Origin: Onchidella celtica
Taxonomy: Eukaryota; Mollusca; Gastropoda; Systellommatophora; Onchidiidae
Assembly: GCA_963931925.1 (NCBI GenBank)
Contig: OZ007569.1
Location: 71,013,035 to 71,077,034, forward strand
Length of the DNA stretch: 64,000 bases
Direction: 5' to 3'
Shown here in pieces: positions 1 through 15,100 of this stretch. The position numbers and the translations under genes are program-made. The notes beneath the pieces are model-generated. The model did no database searches. It saw nothing but the letters and a program-made list of their open reading frames with translations, and was not told the DNA's origin. Within the stretch, counting starts at the first letter, position 1. Each line of letters starts with the position of its first letter.

Positions 1-187
1 ATCTAGAGAGAATAATATTCCATAATGTGACAAAGTGAGGAATTGATGATTTTTCACAGGAGGTGATATCAGGAATCTGTTTTTGGGTTTTTGAAAGTTG
101 GCAGCTAATGAGCTATGCTTAAGCTGGATTTTATCTAAACCTCAGTAATGCTCTTGTTAATCAGTTAAAAATATCTGTTCTTGCTAG

Positions 188-3100
188 GGTCCTAAAACAG
201 GCAGGAGAGCTGCGCCAGTTACTGCAACACCAGCCCCTACACTTGATGAGGAAGAGCTTGCCTCAGTACCTGCACCCAAAAAAGATGCTTCTGCAAGTTG
301 TTTATCGTAAACTGTCGTGTGTATTGTTCCTAATTTTATGGTTAATTGATGACAGATGTATGAATTGCTTGTAGAAATTGTGGAAATAGTTCACTAAACC
401 TCACAGTTTGTTTTGATTTTTATGTAACTCTGAATCAAAATATTTTTGCAAAGTTTAGAAGTTAAGAAAGGAAATGTGCAGATATAATAAATTTAAAAGT
501 GCTCTTTGATTATATTTGCTAGTGGTTTCTTGTTAAACATCTGTTTTTGTTTTTTCGTGTTATATCTATCATTTAACATTTCAGGGTTTTTGTCTATCCA
601 TAACACATGATTAATTCCATAGCAACTGTATAAAGAAAATGTGTGTATGTTTTACTCAGGACGGTCCACCAGGGCGTCCAAATAAGGCTGTCTCTGGATG
701 GGATGAGGAAGCTCCAGCTCGCAAACCTCGGTGAGTGCAGTGCTCTGCAGATGTTTCTGTCCCTGCATGGCTTTGATTATTGTCAGTTTATGATTAAAGG
801 ATAATTTGAAGAGGCCTATCTGCATTCAATTGATATTAATTTAAAAATATGTTTATAAAAATTCGCAGTTCAGAGGTCATTGAAGGGCCATTCTTATTTG
901 TTATGACATTTGTAATAAATAAATACACTGTAGTGCACAGCCTTATTTTGTTTTGCTTCTGAAAGGATATGTTCCCCCAAACATTTTTGCTTCATTGGTA
1001 ACTTGTCTGCTCATTTGTAATGTTAAACCCGTATTGTCTGTAAATGGATTGGTTATATATTCTTTTTCTTACTTCTCTGCATTTTATTGAGTGGAATAAT
1101 GAAGTGACATTTGTGGTGACCAACATTCACTGTTTGTCCTTTAAGACTACTGTCCTGTGAACTTTAGTGTTATCTACTGTAATCTTGATCAACAATACTG
1201 TAATTTGATATCTAAGAGGTGGCAAAGCTAAAGCTGAAATTGAGTAAGTATGCATGATACCTAGTCACGAGACTATAAAAGTTGTGTTTTGTTTTTTTTG
1301 CAATCTTCAGTCCAACCTGGCAAAAACAGATGATGACAGGCGTAATGCTTACGACTTATGTGCATGTATCTTACAGTATATGGAAAATTGTTGAATGAAG
1401 GAATTCATGTAAAGATCTGCATAGCTTTCAAATCTATAACTGCCTTTGATGAGTTGTGTGAGTGAAAAATGCAGATTTGTTAATAGTTATTGACTGCAGA
1501 TGACTGCATCTCATTAATAGATGGAGGGGGGGGGGGGGAGGTAAATTAACCAAATGGAGCAGTGAGTTAATAGAAGTATTCAGAGTTTTTTTCTATTAAA
1601 TTTATAGTGTACTTTACACAGGTTGGGCTGTATGGTTGTTAAACCCAAAGTTAATCACCAAGCATATGTGATTCACTGACTTAACTGAATGTTCTTTTAG
1701 CTGTTGGGTGTTTATAACATATCACATTATAATTATGATAACATAATGACACAGATATATCTGTATGCGTAGAGATATAAAAATGGAAATATAGGTTAGT
1801 GCCAGATTATGGCAGGTTCACAGTTTTGCATGCTAAGAAAACCAGTAGATTACTGACTGAAGTATAATTGTATTGTCCCATTAGTATTGTTTTTTAAGTC
1901 AGCAAAATACTGAAAATCAGAAATATTTTTGTTGTTTTGATAGGTTTTGTCACAATTTCTCAGCATGTGCTATGGAATTTGTTAGTTTTACTTTCATCCA
2001 GCATGTCTCTTTGTTATAGTGTGTAGAACACAATACTCAGTACCACACATAGTATGTTCATTGCACATTCAGTAGCAAAACACAGTAGCTGCGTACAGGG
2101 TTAAATATTCATGCAAAGTTAAGACTTAATAAGACAACAACAACTTGTGTGAAAACAAACTATCTGTGTTCAAGAAAATATTCAGTGGTGAAATAAGGTG
2201 TGTGTAAGCAGCTCAACATTAATTTATTGACGAAACAAAGTATCTGACTTACATGTGTATCTGATTCATGTCAACTCACTAAAACTTGCAACAATGTCTT
2301 GGGGTATACTCTTTCTCACAGTTTAAAATTGTAAAACCAAAGAAAGCATGCTTCAACTTCTGTTTCACCATAGTTTTGCATTCCAGCCAGCATCCCCATG
2401 TCAATCCAACCTGTGTCTGTGCAGGACTCCTGTAGGGCAGGTAGGGGGATTTTGTATGGCAAACTGATGGCAGCGCAACATCATGACCAGCAGATCTACG
2501 TAGGAACAAGGTCATTCCCATGAGCAAACATAGCATGGGGTCAGTCGTATACTTCGAATTGAATTAGGGTTGTTGGCTGGAATGTTTAGCTTTGTTTGTC
2601 AAAGAACAACGGATTTCTTGTGGAGCTAAATATTGTTATTGCTGTAACATACCATATTATATTTGTATTCCAATGTTCCCTGGAGTGTATGTTCACTTGC
2701 ATGTTGTTTCAGAACTCGGCAGCTTGGGGAGGGATTTGAATCTCTCGACGAGTAAGTCTGAGTGACCTTTGCCTAACAAAATGTTGCGCATATTTTTTTT
2801 AGCAAGCTAGCATTTTTTTTCTGTTTCCACATTAACTCAGACTATCTTCAGGCTGAAATGCGTTTATTTTACCATTACAAGTTTATGATTGTTTATAAAA
2901 CTCTTTTACTTGCTGCTAGTTTTATTAACTCTGATGACATCAGTTGTGCTCTGTATTCAAACTGAAATTTGTTTGTTTTACCTCTATGAATTAATCTTTT
3001 TTTTTTCTTTTAAATCTTTTACTTGCTGGTAATTTTATCTTGCCTTATTGCTGACATGCCAGAAATGAAATGAAAAAAAAACAAAAACAATAAAAGCAAA

Positions 3101-6100
3101 CAATCTGTATTGAATTTGAATAGAAGTGAGCACAGCAGCCTTTTTTAATTTCATATTGTGGACAGGGCAAAAATGTCCTTTTTACCTACAGCCGTATAAT
3201 TGTTACTGCTTTTGAAAAATGTATTGTATTCTGTATGTTTGAAAAGAAAAGCAAATAAAAAAAAGTTGAAAAAGAAGAGCAAAACAGGAACAAATAAACA
3301 AAAAAATCAGAATGCTCATGTCTCTTAAGGTCTGTTGTCAAACTGAAGGCAAATTTCCTTTTCTCAATTTTAATTTCTGAATTGAATTACAATGTATTTG
3401 TTTCCTGAGGGATCTCAGGTCTGAGCTGTTGTCCCGTAATTTTTAATTTTTCCTCTGTAGCTCTGCATTAAATATTGCTGAAGTTTGGATAATTTCCTAG
3501 ACTGTCATTCAGTTGTTAATCTAAGCACACATGTGAACCAGATAGTTCTCTTAATAATCATTTTGTCTTCCACAAATGATTAACCTTCTATTTTTTTTTC
3601 ATTAATGCATAAATTGCTGCATTCTAACCATATAAATGGTTACTCTCATTTTTCATTTCTCTCTCCTTTTCATTCTCTCTCTATCATGATTGTTATCTAT
3701 TAATTTCATTTTTTATTTATTTGGGCCAACTATCCTACCATAAATTAGTGTGCCATTACTGTAAATATCAGTTTCTTGTAAGTTCATATTTATACATCCA
3801 TACATTTGGAATACAAATGAAAATAATCTCTACATTTATTCATCTACATATCTGTGTTTATCTGTCTGTCTGCCTTACTTTTAATTGTCTGTGTCTATTT
3901 ATCAGACCTTCTATCTTTCTTTGCCTGTGTTTCTGTCCTATTATTCCCATTGACTACATTCAGTACTGCCTCTGGGCTCACACCAACATTCCACAACAAC
4001 AAATCAGACCTAGTTTGACTAAAACCCCATCAATGTCAACCCTCACCAGCGACAGTTTATTTAGCGCACGAAAACCAGAGGGCCCAAGGCCTCGAGAAAT
4101 TTGGCAACACAACTTTTTTGGTGATGAAGATGATGATATGGAGGGCAGCTTGTTTCGGTAACACCAGAACTTCTAGCAGTGCACAGAATTTAGAGCAAGT
4201 TTTGTAGGGAAGAGGACAAAATACCAGACCTTTCCTGTTTGCTGTGATCTAACAATATTCTATTAACACAAGATAGTGGATTATTGCAGGTATCAGAGCC
4301 GTGGGAAAATGGACATTTCCATTTTTCTTTAATGTTTTTGTCAAATATTTATGGCCGTGTGAGCATCATGAGTTCAACAGAAGGTCTGTCTGTAAGTGTA
4401 ATTAAAGGAATCACTATTGGTCAGTTGCACTGGCAGACACAGGAAACTTAATGAATCTCAGTTAGCACAGAGCTGAAAATAGTTTAATGCCATTAACATT
4501 ACCTGCTTGTATGTTTTTATTAGAGTAAGAGCTTACAGACAGCTTTTTACTGTTGCAATCAACTCCAAAAATATGGAGAAACCTTATTAAGTAGATCCAC
4601 ATGCAGCAGACAGCCCTTTCCATAGTCTTGTTTACAAAGCTGGGCTAGTTTTGCAGTTTGACAGAAGTGATCTTTCTCGATTTCTGTCTTACTACTCTTA
4701 GGTATGTACCGTCGCACTCTCATGCAGTATTGCTTCATATTGCCCAAAGATGTAAAAAGTAAGCCATCCTTCGTTGACAACACCAAGCTGTCAACTGGTC
4801 GTAACTTGGTGCTAATTTGATGCACACATTCCATATAGAGTCAGCACATTTCTCTTTGAAGACATTCAGTATTGAACAAGTCACAGCCAGATCAGAATTA
4901 GTCATGTTGCAAGACATTTCGTCATGAACTATATACAAGTGAAATAAAACATTGTTAATAAGCTGGATGATCTACCAGAAAAAAGTCGACCAGGCACACT
5001 ACCTAGGTTTGTCATATTAATCTGCATACAGGAACACAGGCATTTGTACTGGTGTGTATCTTTACAACCTTCAGACTCTCTCACTTTGTCAGATTGAATG
5101 TTTTTTTTACCCCTGTTGAATAGTCACAAATGTTTTTACACTTGAAATTCCATGAGTAACACATCAATCGTGTGGAAGAAACAGGAGGATAGAATGAAAT
5201 TTCAAATTAGATTCAGTAATTTCAGAATGACAAAGGAAAGAAAAGCAAAATATTACCAGAAATATAGCATTCTATACACGGAGATTGTGCAGAAAAGTCT
5301 CTCTAGCAGTCTTAAAACTATGTCTGTTGTGTGCTGTAGTTGATTATGCAGGACAACAAACTTGAGAGGAATTGATGTGAGTACCATGATAGTAATATCT
5401 GGTCAGAGTAGTAGAGCTTGTGATGAAACATTTAATTTCCTGCAGTCTGATCTGGGGGGAATACGTAATCAGAGGATGGGTACGCAATGTACAGAGCTAT
5501 ACAATAGACAAGAGAGGGCACCCTGCTGCATCGCCTCTCTTTCTTCCACTAAAAGATGGCAGCAATTGACGTGGCCACCTAGTGCTGCGAAATTTGCCGA
5601 AAAAAGGAGGGCAAGCGACTATTACTTACTTACAGCAATTACTAAAAACAACAACGTGCACGATTTTCAAACTATTTTGTAGACACCTTGCCCTCCTTTT
5701 GTCTCACCTCGAGGCACCATAGGGTGCACAGTGAGTTGACCTACTTCCCCCACTCTAGTCTATCTATAGAGCTCTGATATAATATGAGGGATCACTCCTG
5801 GTCAACTGCCTTGATTGACACCATGATTAGGATACAACTAAAAGTAGGTCAGGGCAGTAAACAATGTCCATTTGTACGTTTTCATAGGGAGGAAAAGCTT
5901 TCTGGTAGTCTTTTACAGTTTCAATCAATCCAAAAATATGAAGAAACCACTGTCAGTACATATGCGCTCCTTTTTAGGAGCTGAATTAGAAGGCCATTCC
6001 CAACTCTTTGTTTAGCGCACTGATGTAGTTTTGTGATCTGGCTAAAATGATGTATCCATCTTTGTTTATATCTTTTATGCTACATATACTTAAATATAGC

Positions 6101-9100
6101 ATGTCCTTTAAAGTCCATGTGCAACTTAATTTAAGTAATGTGCTAGAATGTCAGTGCAGTTGTAAAGTATACAAAAACAGTTTATGACAGGTCAAATTTT
6201 TCCATAGAGGGTCACATCAGCATCAGTGCTGTGTAAACTGGGCCACAATTAAAACTAACATTTAAAGCTCAACATTTCTTCAGTAAAGGAAATATAGAAT
6301 TTCAGTGACATAATCACATAGATCTACTGTATTTTACATTGTTTATTAAGGCGCAATATAGAATGACTGTCAACAGTATCATGATATGTTTTGGGGCACA
6401 AAGTTTTTTTTGTCAGACTATCATGAGCTGCATGAATCCCTCACAAGTGGCCCAGAGGTTCTTGTTTCCCCATCCCTTGTTTATGAAATGCTAGCAAAGA
6501 TTTAGTGTTTTCTTTCTTGTAGTTTTTTCATTTTTTAAATACAAATTCATTTATTCTAATAATTGTACCAGGATGTCTGATATGACTGATTCCATCACAA
6601 AAGTATTACCTGGAAATGAGTAAGGGGAAATCCCAATCATATTACGCCATGAATTCACGTTAATGATGGATGTATTGAAACTTAGCAATTATAAGATTAC
6701 AGAAGCTAAAACTTTAATGAATTACCGCTCTTAAAATTCAATCACACTCACCAGTCATAGATTACTTTTGTAATTCATATGATGTGAAAGTGTGTCCGAA
6801 AGTGAAATTGCATAAGAACTGGAAAGACACCTGTGTGCTCTACAATCAGATCCTCTGACACCTATTTTCTGAACTGACTATAAAAAGTTATTGATGTCTG
6901 TTAGCCTTGTTATTGATTTTGACTTGCCGGTTCATTTGATGCAGTATGTGACCGTAGATATTTCTCTTGATGAATGACAATACTTTTTCCAGTGTTCTCA
7001 TCTACTGTCTGTTTTTTTGTCTTTTTTTGGTTTAGCCCCACATGTTTTAGCCTTTAGCAGACTTAGGCTCAGTTTGTGAATGATCAGACATATATGATCA
7101 CTAATATAGTGTATGTTTTTCTCGCATACTTAAACTCTCCATTTACAACAGCCTCACTCACTTCTTTAGTGGAGTATTGAATACGGTTTTCTATGTGAGA
7201 CCTTCATTCTATTTATTTATCTCTTTTACACCCCCCCCCCTCCCCCAACCCCCACTATGCCCTGTCTAGATTTTGTATAATCATGTTACACTGTGGTACC
7301 CATAACAGCTCAAATATTGTAGATACTATCAAAAATTACTTTTTAACAAAAGAAAAAAAAAAGGATCAGAGCTATTTTGGTTGTAAATGTCAGTAATAGA
7401 ATGAATAAGACTTTTGAATTCAATGTTGACAAAGACAATGGGGAAAAAAAATTAAAATGGCATTTTCCCAGTCCTACTGTGTTTATTATGACCTTCGTTA
7501 GGGAGGTTTTGTTGTTTTTTTCTTTTTAATGTTTTTCCCACAAATGTCATAGCTTCACAAAAGTGTATATGTTTGTGAGGAAGGAGAATTTGCAAACCTC
7601 CAAAGTATTTAATGTTTTAACTTGCTGACTTACATCCCATGCTGCCACTAGTGTGAGAGAGAATGATGATATGTCCTGCTTTTACACTGTCTACTGTGTT
7701 TGTCACATTTAGCAGTCTGCTTGTAACACGTATTTATACAGAGCAGTTCATAGTCACTCTTATATTTCTTGCAGTTGTCTTTAAACTTTATCATACCCAC
7801 AAATTATTACTAAACTTTATCATACCCACAAATTATGACTAAACTTTATTATACCCACAAATTATGACTAAACTTTATCATACCCACAAATTATGACTAA
7901 ACTTTATTACACCCACAAATTATGACTAAACTTTATCGTACCCACAAATTATGGCTAAACTTTATCATACCCACAAATTATTACTAAACTTTATTATGCC
8001 CACAAATTATGACTAAACTTTATCATACCCACAAATTATGACTAAACTTTATCATACTCACAAATTATGAGATCCCATTTTGTACCACTTTGTTCTGGCC
8101 ACAAGTTATGGCAACTCATTTTGTACCACTTTGTTCTGGCCACAAGTTATGGCAACTCATTTTGTACCCTGATGTCATGACCACATTTTGTACCACTTTG
8201 TCATGGCCAAAAGTGAAGGCAATCTTATTTTGTACCACCTTGTCTTCGACACAAGTTATGGCAGCCCAATTTATAATGGTTTACAAAATTCACATTGCAG
8301 ATAACTATTTGAGGATCACTTTTAATCTGTGAAAGATTGCCCTTTATTACACCTATATTTACACAATAATTTCAGCACTAGTAACTTTGTCAAGGTCTGG
8401 AAATTGATGTATCAGAAAATGCATTCCATTTCAGCACAAGCTTGACCACTTTGTTTACCAAATATAGTAGAGAGGGGATAAATTGGTAAATAGGGTTTTA
8501 CAGAGATAAATTGGTAACTGGGGTTTGTAGTGATAAATTTATGAATAGGGTTTGTAGTGATACATTGGTAAATAAGGGTTTGTAGGGATAAATTGGTAAA
8601 TAGGGGCTGTAGGGATAAATTGGTAAATAGGGTTTTACAGAGATAAATTGGTAACTGGGGTTTGTAGTGATAAATTTATGAATAGGGTTTGTAGTGATAC
8701 ATTGGTAAATAAGGGTTTGTAGGGATAAATTGGTAAATAGGGGCTGTAGGGATAAATTGGTAAATAGGGGTTGTAGTGATACATTGGTTAATAGGGGTTG
8801 TAGGGATAAATTGGTAAATAGGGGCTGTGGGGATAAATTGGTAAATAAGGGTTGTAGGGATAAATTGATAAAAAGAGTTCGTCGTGATGAACTGGTAAAT
8901 AGGGGTTGTAGAGATAAATTGGTAACGAGTGTTTTTAGGGATACATCGGTAAATAGGGTTTATAGACATAAATTGATAAATAGACTTTGTAGTGATAAAA
9001 TGGTAAATAGGGTTGGTAGGAATAAACTGATAACTGGTGTGTATGGGATAAATTAGTACATAAGGTTTGTCGAGATAAATGGTAAATATACAATCTGTGG

Positions 9101-12100
9101 GGATAAATTGGCAAATTAGATTTGTAGGGATGAATTATATATGTGTTGGGGTGTGACTGTAATACATGTAGTAATTTCATGTATTGTTAACTCCAGCGGA
9201 TAGCAGATTTTTCTGTCCTTACTGCCGCAGATGGTGAGGGGTCAATTGATCTGTACCATAAGTTATCAACTCCTTAAGGATGATTTGCGTGTATGCAAGT
9301 GTGTGTGTTTGTGAAATGTGTGTGTGGGGGGGGGAGCTATCTCTTAAAATTAATATTATAATTATTGTGCTTGAAGTCCAAGAGAGGCAAATCATTAGTC
9401 GCCATTTCTGTTGTAAATGTAGATGTTGTCTACACTCGTCATTTTTTAATTTTTGTTTTCAAATCAAAGGTGAGGAAATGCACAGCTGGATTGTCAATGG
9501 ACATAAAATACTTTGATGAAGACAAGAGAGGATTTTAAATAAGAAATTAAAAAAGAAAGCAGCAACAAGAGGACTAAAATACTGACTTTTGTATTCAACT
9601 GACTTGTGGTTGCTGATGTTTGTTTTTCAGTGAGAGGCTGAAGCAGAGGAGTCCTGATAAAGATGACGATTCTGATGATGGTGAGTGTGTCAGTATATGA
9701 ATGAGTGACAAATGAGTGAGTGAGCGATTGAGTGAGTAAGTGGAGTGAGCGCGTCAATGGTGAGTGAGTGAGTAGGTGGGTGAGTGAGTGAGTGAATGAA
9801 TTAGTGAGTGAGAGAGTGAAAAATGGTGTACCTTGAAAAATGCTTTGCAGTTACTTCTGAAGGATATTAGAAGAGTTTCTGCCAAAGGCCACTTCCATAT
9901 GGGAAGGAGGGACTATTTGTTAGATAGCCAGAGTTCCTTAATTGATCTGGTCAAAATTGTACATGTACATAAGTTGGTGACAAGATCTAAACTGATCTTG
10001 TAGTTTCTGATGGTAATTACAGATGTTGATTGTTTAGTTTTCTTGCCGACAGCAAAATATTGAGAGAACACAAAAAACACAGTAAATGTCTGACTGGTCT
10101 TCCATCTTTTATAATGTTGATTTTATTTTGATGTCATTGTAACTGTTGTATTATGTAGATCAGGAGGCTATTCATAAAGGACGTGTGCGGGACTTTGGCA
10201 ATTTTTTAACCTCCCTCCCCAGTGTACACTTTTAATTCACTGGGCTGCAACCCACCCCCCTCTCCTTTGCATGAGCTTATGGTCATTAGAATGCTGAATG
10301 TTCATGACAAGCGTTGGTGTTTTAATCCTTCAAGAACTGAAACAGCATTGCTGTGAATTACTTACTGCTCCATCAATTACAGCTTTGGATTCTCTATTAT
10401 TAACTTTTAAATATAGATCAATGCCTTGATATAGATTCATATATTTAGCATTTAAAGTACTTGAAATAAACAGGTCTTAATATGAAGAGAATTGAGGAAA
10501 TCTGGCTTTCGCAGCGTCAGTAGTAAAAACGTTAAAGTTCTGGTGGACTTACATTTGATGCACAGCCTACATTCATTTTTATATACTTCTGTAACTTTTT
10601 TGTTGAATAAAAAAATGGAAATAAAATGAAACTTTTCTAATTTATAACTGTAATTGAAAAGTGTATTTATGCTCCCCAGATACCTCCTCCTCCTCCCCGC
10701 CTCCCTTTCTATGTACAGTTTTCTTGTCCTGGGGACAATCCCCATCCTTCCTCTGAGCACACATACTGTATGGATAGCCCCTCAGTGTGATATTGATTTG
10801 TATGAATGAGTTTGTCTTGAGCTGTCCTCCTGTAATGCGTGTATTTTTGTACTGAATGTCTTTGCCACCTGTAGGATCAGGTCATGGTGAGTTACTCCAT
10901 TCTGTCAGTAGCTTGAACTATCAACTGTGGCGTGTGCTGTCTGTAAAGGCTGTACTTGGTTTTTTGGAAGTTCCCCATAAGGACCGTTTCCGAGAGAAGC
11001 CAAACAGGGAAATGTGGCTGAACAATGCTAGTGAACACAGCTCAGTATTTTCTCTTTAGTGCTTCACTTTGAAACTGTTCCTTGCCAAGCATTTTTGTCT
11101 ATTTGGCTTTGTTTGGAAACTGTCCTACCAGAGCTCTTCTTTACTTTTTTTGGGGGGAAGGTCATAAACTTGAGGGGGGGGGGGGGTCTCCAACTTTTTG
11201 TGTCATCATTGGCTAAGCAATCATAAAACAAAATTACTCTGATGGGTCATTACTGAGCTGAACTATGACTTAGCTTAGGCGTACGTTAGCGGATTTTGAT
11301 TGGCCAGCTGGTTGGATGGTGACGTCATACCGTCATGGCACGAGTTTTGGTGAGATCCAATTAGTCAGCTGGCACACGAGGTTTTACTGTAACTCACTGT
11401 TACGACATCACCATCCAACTGGTCAGGCAAGAAATATCAGCTGGTGTGGGCCTAGGCTTAGACTTGGATTTAGCCATGCATTGAAAATGTCATGAAGTCA
11501 GGACATCGTGATATTTTTTTCATGCAGGCTGTTACAAACACTGGGAAATCTTCAGTTGTTGTGACAAATGGAAATAGAAAATGTTTGGTTTGACTTTTAG
11601 GATTACAAGCAAGATCTGAAACATTGGTTATTTCTTCCTTTGTTACTTTTTTTTTTTTACATTTTGCTTTTTCCCCTTCTGTGAACATTGTGAGGGGTCA
11701 GATCTTCTAAATTGTTTTGTTTGTTCCACAAGAGCAGCAACAGAAGAATAGCTTGTTTTTGTTTTGATTTTGTCTGCCTCACATTTCAGAGCAACTTTTT
11801 ATTTCTCTCTCTTCTTACACCCAGTGTATGTGATGCCCAATCAGTTCAGTGTTGTCAAGTAGAGAAATAAAACTTTGTACTTGTTTTGTTTTGTTGCTTC
11901 AGTTGTTTCAGGGCAGTACAATGGTATTTCCTTTTCATAGCACACATCCTTTTGATTAATATTTGTTCCGTTTCTCATCAACATTTGAATGCCTTTAGCC
12001 TAGTCATGCACTGCACAAGCCAATTTTCATTGGTCGCCTAGTTGGATGTGACGTCACGGCATTTAGTTTCAGTGGCACCCCGCTCACCAGTTGGCTAGTT

Positions 12101-15100
12101 CGAGCTCATTGAAACTCATTGTTGTAACGACAACATCCGGCTGATCAAAATCAGCTACTGCACACCTAGGCTAAGTCTGCATTCAATTCAAAGTGACTAT
12201 TTTGGCAGTTTCTCCACCCAAGCTTGTGATGTGTAACTCTTTACCGCATATCCTTTTCAGAAGGAGTATTGAGCTTATTTTCTCATGCAGTAAACAACTA
12301 CTTTTATGCCAAAAACCACTGAAATTTTCATGGAGTCACAGCTGGGCTTGGAATAGAGTTGAAATATGGCCCAAGAAAAAAAAAAGAAGAGAGAAAGTTG
12401 TATGTTGCAAAATGTAATTCTTTCAGCATTTATCACATAATTTGCACGCTCTTCTCAGCACTGCGAGAAACGTATTGGCCCCAACCCACCGACCTGAACA
12501 TCAAACTCTATGGTGCTCTGCCAGAACTGCAGAAAACTAGATTTTCTTAAAAGAACAAATCTGCAGATTTAGATTGGTGGACGAAAGAAGAAGAAGAATC
12601 ACATAATTTCTTTATCATTTGTTTCTAAGGTGTGATGTTGCAACATATGGCTTTTCAAAAAAAAATTTCCCTTGCCATGTTTTATCTTTTATCCTACATT
12701 TTGAGCTGGGCATAGCTGTTGTCATATTAATTTATGGAGAAGCTCAACAAGTTTACTTTTTGGATAAGTGTAAACTGATCTATATTTGCATCTTCTTTAC
12801 AAGTCATTTATGCCTTCTTCTGACTGTTTATCCCAGTTTATGTCCAGAATGAGCATTGTTAAATTCTGTGTGTACAAAGTATTTCAAAAACAAGAACTAC
12901 TTTTATCTTAAAAACCACAGGAAATTTGTGAGGTCACAGCAGGGCTTGAAAAAAATGTTAAAATATAGACTAGAAAAAAAAAAAGTATGTTGCCAAGCCC
13001 TGCATTAGAAAGAAACTGAAAAAAAAAAAAATAATAATTAGAAATAGAAGAAAAAAAAGCTTACAAACCTCAAGTCCTTCAGGTAAAGAAAATGTTTACA
13101 GGTAAAACAATTTATGGAAAGAATTACAGAATGGCTACTGAACTGTCACTGCCACCGTTTCCCTGTCTGGCAAATCGTTGTCATTGTTAACATTGTTTAT
13201 GTGCGTATGTGTATTTGTTTCAGACATTCCTGTGATCCCCGAGCTGGAAGAACAACAAGAGGATGATTTGACCACAAAAGTTGCCGCAGCTCCAAAGTAA
13301 GAGTGCTAGAGAAAAGATAGACTACTAAATTACTGGAACAAAGATTATTTTTTACTTTTTACCAAGTCTAGCTCAGCCAATCTCAGAAGGGAGGCATTTG
13401 GATCCCAGGAGAAGGATTTCAAATCTGAGGAGGGAATTTTAGCCACGGGAGGGATTGAGGAGGAATTTCAGTCAGAGGCACTTCCAGAATGGGAAAGAAT
13501 GCACCCTGTGTACTGTGTATGTGTATCAATTTAAATCCCATATGCAGGACAATATCACGAATGCACATCACAAAAGATTATTTCAGTAATTACCACTTTT
13601 CAGATAAAATGGTGAAAAAATTGTCAGATGATAATTCAAAATGGAGGAGGGATTGAGGAAACAAGAGGTAGCAAGGGGCCTGAAGCCGTGAAATCCACTT
13701 GACAAGCTGTATACATACATTTTGGGGGGGGGAGGGGGGGATTCAAATATTTTGCTGGATAATTTTCTACTTGAAAGTTCTGTGCCAAAGTGACTCACAA
13801 ACATGAAAGTGCTGATTGTGGCTCTCTCTCTTTCTCTCGGATAGTGTTGCTGTCAACAGAGTGGCCACTTACAGAGAGTTGGACAATGACCTACTTAAAC
13901 AAGCAGCTTTTCTGACCCTGGTGAGTAGACGCAACTAATTGTTGTATAGTTTGATACTTTAACATTAAAACTGAATTTTCAGCAATGTCTGAACATACCA
14001 AATGCAAACCAATAGGTGATGAGTCACAATGAGGCTAGACATAAGATTTGCACTTGCAGCATACTTGCAATACACTTGAGTATTAATGTTCCATCAGGAT
14101 AATTACTGATCTCTGAGAGACAAAGTGAGGAATATGCCACAAACCTGTCGCCCCTTACATTTGATCGACCTAATCATCAGCAGCACACCAAAGTGGTGTG
14201 GAAACACACAAGGTGTACATGGTGCCAAAGGGAAACAACTGCACAAAGTTTTCTCCTTTCTTCCCCCTCTTTCCGCCTTTCCCTCTGAGGAACTTCCATC
14301 TGTCATAGATTTAGACTTACTGCTGGGCTGTCTGTTGGATTCATTTGCCATTTGAACAGATCCATAACTGTCCCCATACTTTATCCCCAGGATAATGACA
14401 TTGATCTCAAGTTATTGACCAAGGCTTTATTTCCATTGGAGGATATTATTGAGGTAAGAAGTGAGCAAATTTACAGTGTTTCTCTAGTACATTAAGGATG
14501 GTGAGACAAATTACAGCAAATGCATTCAGGGAACACAGAATCAACCCAACATCAGAACTTTTCAAAATTTGTTAAATGTCGTCAGGTATTTACCATGTTG
14601 TTTGTGCATTTTTGTCTTTTCGAGCAAATGACGATTGAACTTTGGTTGGCAAAAGGGCTAAAACGCAAAACATGTTATGCCACAAAGATATTTCTCAAAA
14701 AGCGTTTAACCAATTGGAATGACACTTATACAATTGAAATTAGGAGTGAGAGAACCACTTTCATGACAAAATCTCAAATTCAACAAAATTTCACACAAAA
14801 CAATATGGCAGACACCTCTTTATATGATCATTACTATAATTTGGAGGAGATCACTGGCCACCCGCAATTTAGATTAAGGGATGCATGCAAGAGAGATAGG
14901 AAGGCTGTTGATATCAATGCCGGAGTCTTGCCAATGACCACGTTAAGTGGAGAAGCACACTGCATCAACAACTGAAGACTGGGAAAAAGAAACTTATGAA
15001 TGCAGTGGTAGACAAGCAGGCCCACAGAAAGAGTGTTACAACCCCAACAGATCTGAGACCAAGACCACTGCTGTAGAGACTCACTCCAACAAGCGGCACT

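Noticed and set aside
8676-9180. Long open frames on both strands with YQFIPT-type and VNRGCRDKL-type repeats
   Set aside because: They are generated by the 27-bp period of the minisatellite, which keeps frames open on both strands.
14520-14975. 151-codon + strand open frame in an IFT43 intron
   Set aside because: Its C-terminal part is a LINE remnant; the upstream part has no family features and no place in the IFT43 frame.
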